DNA of 12,959 nucleotides from an uncultured Ectothiorhodospiraceae bacterium (lineage in GTDB: Bacteria; Pseudomonadota; Gammaproteobacteria; UBA9214). The notes beneath the pieces are model-generated. The model ran no database searches. It saw only the letters and a program-made list of their open reading frames with translations, and was not told the DNA's origin. The stretch spans positions 1 to 12,959 of the forward strand of contig CAMYKJ010000006.1 in assembly GCA_947258945.1 (NCBI GenBank). The letters run 5' to 3'. This document shows, one piece after another, positions 12,483-12,959 of the stretch; position 1 is the stretch's first letter; every line of letters begins with the position of its first letter. Both the position numbers and the translations under genes were made by a program.

Positions 12483-12959
12483 ATGACCGCGAGAATGACC
12501 ATGACACGTACCCGCCTGCTGGCAATGGCTGCACTGACGACAACTGCCACGATAATGCTGCACAACGCAGTCGTATCCGCCGGGCCGGACCCGGCCAGCG
12601 ACACACCCGTGGTCACTGACAGCCGCTATCAAAAACCGTCCGATGACGAACTCCGTAAACGCCTGACACCGCTGCAGTATGATGTGACCCAGCATGAGGC
12701 CACCGAACGCGCCTTCGACAACGAGTACTGGGGCAACAAGGAACCCGGGATCTATGTCGATATTGTCTCCGGTGAACCACTGTTCAGCTCCACCGACAAA
12801 TTCAAGTCCGGGACGGGCTGGCCAAGTTTTACGCGACCCATCCAGTCGAACGCCATCAACGAACACACCGACACCCGTTTCTTCATGAAACGCACGGAAT
12901 TGAAAAGCAGGATCGCACAGTCGCACCTCGGCCATGTCTTCGACGACGGGCCAAAACCG
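12483..12959 (+). CDS. msrB: Exported peptide-methionine (R)-S-oxide reductase MsrB, C-terminus beyond window
   Basis: The translation after the signal region contains the MsrB core: [51 protein letters not shown] and [13 protein letters not shown]. The enzyme reduces the R-sulfoxide of methionine in proteins. The catalytic Cys (in the usual RYCINSASL segment) would lie just beyond the right edge. The zinc-binding CxxC of many MsrBs is absent before FDNEYW and at GEPLF, so this is a zinc-free type in the part that can be seen. The N-terminus has basic residues, a hydrophobic stretch and a plausible cleavage site after VVSA, so it is probably periplasmic. In-frame ATGs at 12483, 12495 and 12501 are all possible starts, and 12501 has the better, though weak, GAGA upstream. 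It probably shares a transcript with ygfZ. Confidence 0.9.
   Translation, partial: MTARMTMTRTRLLAMAALTTTATIMLHNAVVSAGPDPASDTPVVTDSRYQKPSDDELRKRLTPLQYDVTQHEATERAFDNEYWGNKEPGIYVDIVSGEPLFSSTDKFKSGTGWPSFTRPIQSNAINEHTDTRFFMKRTELKSRIAQSHLGHVFDDGPKP

Noticed and set aside
1..12959. CRISPR array, tRNA, rRNA, insertion sequence or prophage genes
   Set aside because: No regularly spaced repeats, no tRNA-like fold and no transposase or phage protein were seen on either strand.

Overview
The window looks like part of a gammaproteobacterial chromosome, high in GC, probably a free-living or sulfur-oxidiser-type (Chromatiales-like) lineage. The lineage is inferred from protein style and gene order only: an E. 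coli-type sdhCDAB operon followed by sdhE and ygfX, a divergent ygfZ, and a REP-type palindrome pair. No database search was possible. Shine-Dalgarno sequences are weak or absent at most starts, and several starts have a -10-like box 6-8 nt upstream.

Layout, left to right. The left edge (minus strand) holds the first 22 or so codons of what looks like a DppB/OppB-type ABC permease. Upstream of it, a strong intrinsic terminator ends a minus-strand gene (146-1536) for a secreted repeat protein with a C-terminal peptidoglycan-binding domain; this gene is broken by a frame change near 784. Next on the minus strand is a periplasmic Sel1-repeat/trypsin-like protease (1891-3036). A divergent plus-strand gene (3407-5227) encodes an SLC13-type anion permease with two RCK_C domains. 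A convergent minus-strand gene (5245-5760) encodes a YkuD L,D-transpeptidase-fold protein without a signal peptide. A REP doublet (5810-5873) follows.

The right half is dominated by a minus-strand operon read from 11274 to 5870: sdhC, sdhD, sdhA, sdhB (succinate dehydrogenase, complex II), sdhE (FAD attachment factor), ygfX (SdhE partner) and a family-5 solute-binding lipoprotein. Junctions are overlaps or short gaps: a 4-nt overlap at sdhC/sdhD, 2 nt between sdhD and sdhA, 17 nt between sdhA and sdhB, a 4-nt overlap at sdhB/sdhE, and longer overlaps at sdhE/ygfX and ygfX/lipoprotein. Divergent to it lies ygfZ (11410-12431), a folate-dependent Fe-S protein maintenance factor, here also frame-broken with a conserved segment missing. 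Then comes an exported methionine-(R)-sulfoxide reductase (msrB) that runs off the right edge.

Functionally, the right half groups complex II with its flavinylation factor, an Fe-S repair protein and an oxidised-methionine repair enzyme. The left half is a set of cell-envelope genes. I did not find a convincing wholly new system. The points most worth checking are the two genes broken in the same way (loss of a short 3n+1 nt segment), the solute-binding lipoprotein at the end of the sdh operon, the REP element that supplies that gene's stop codon, and the leaderless-looking starts.
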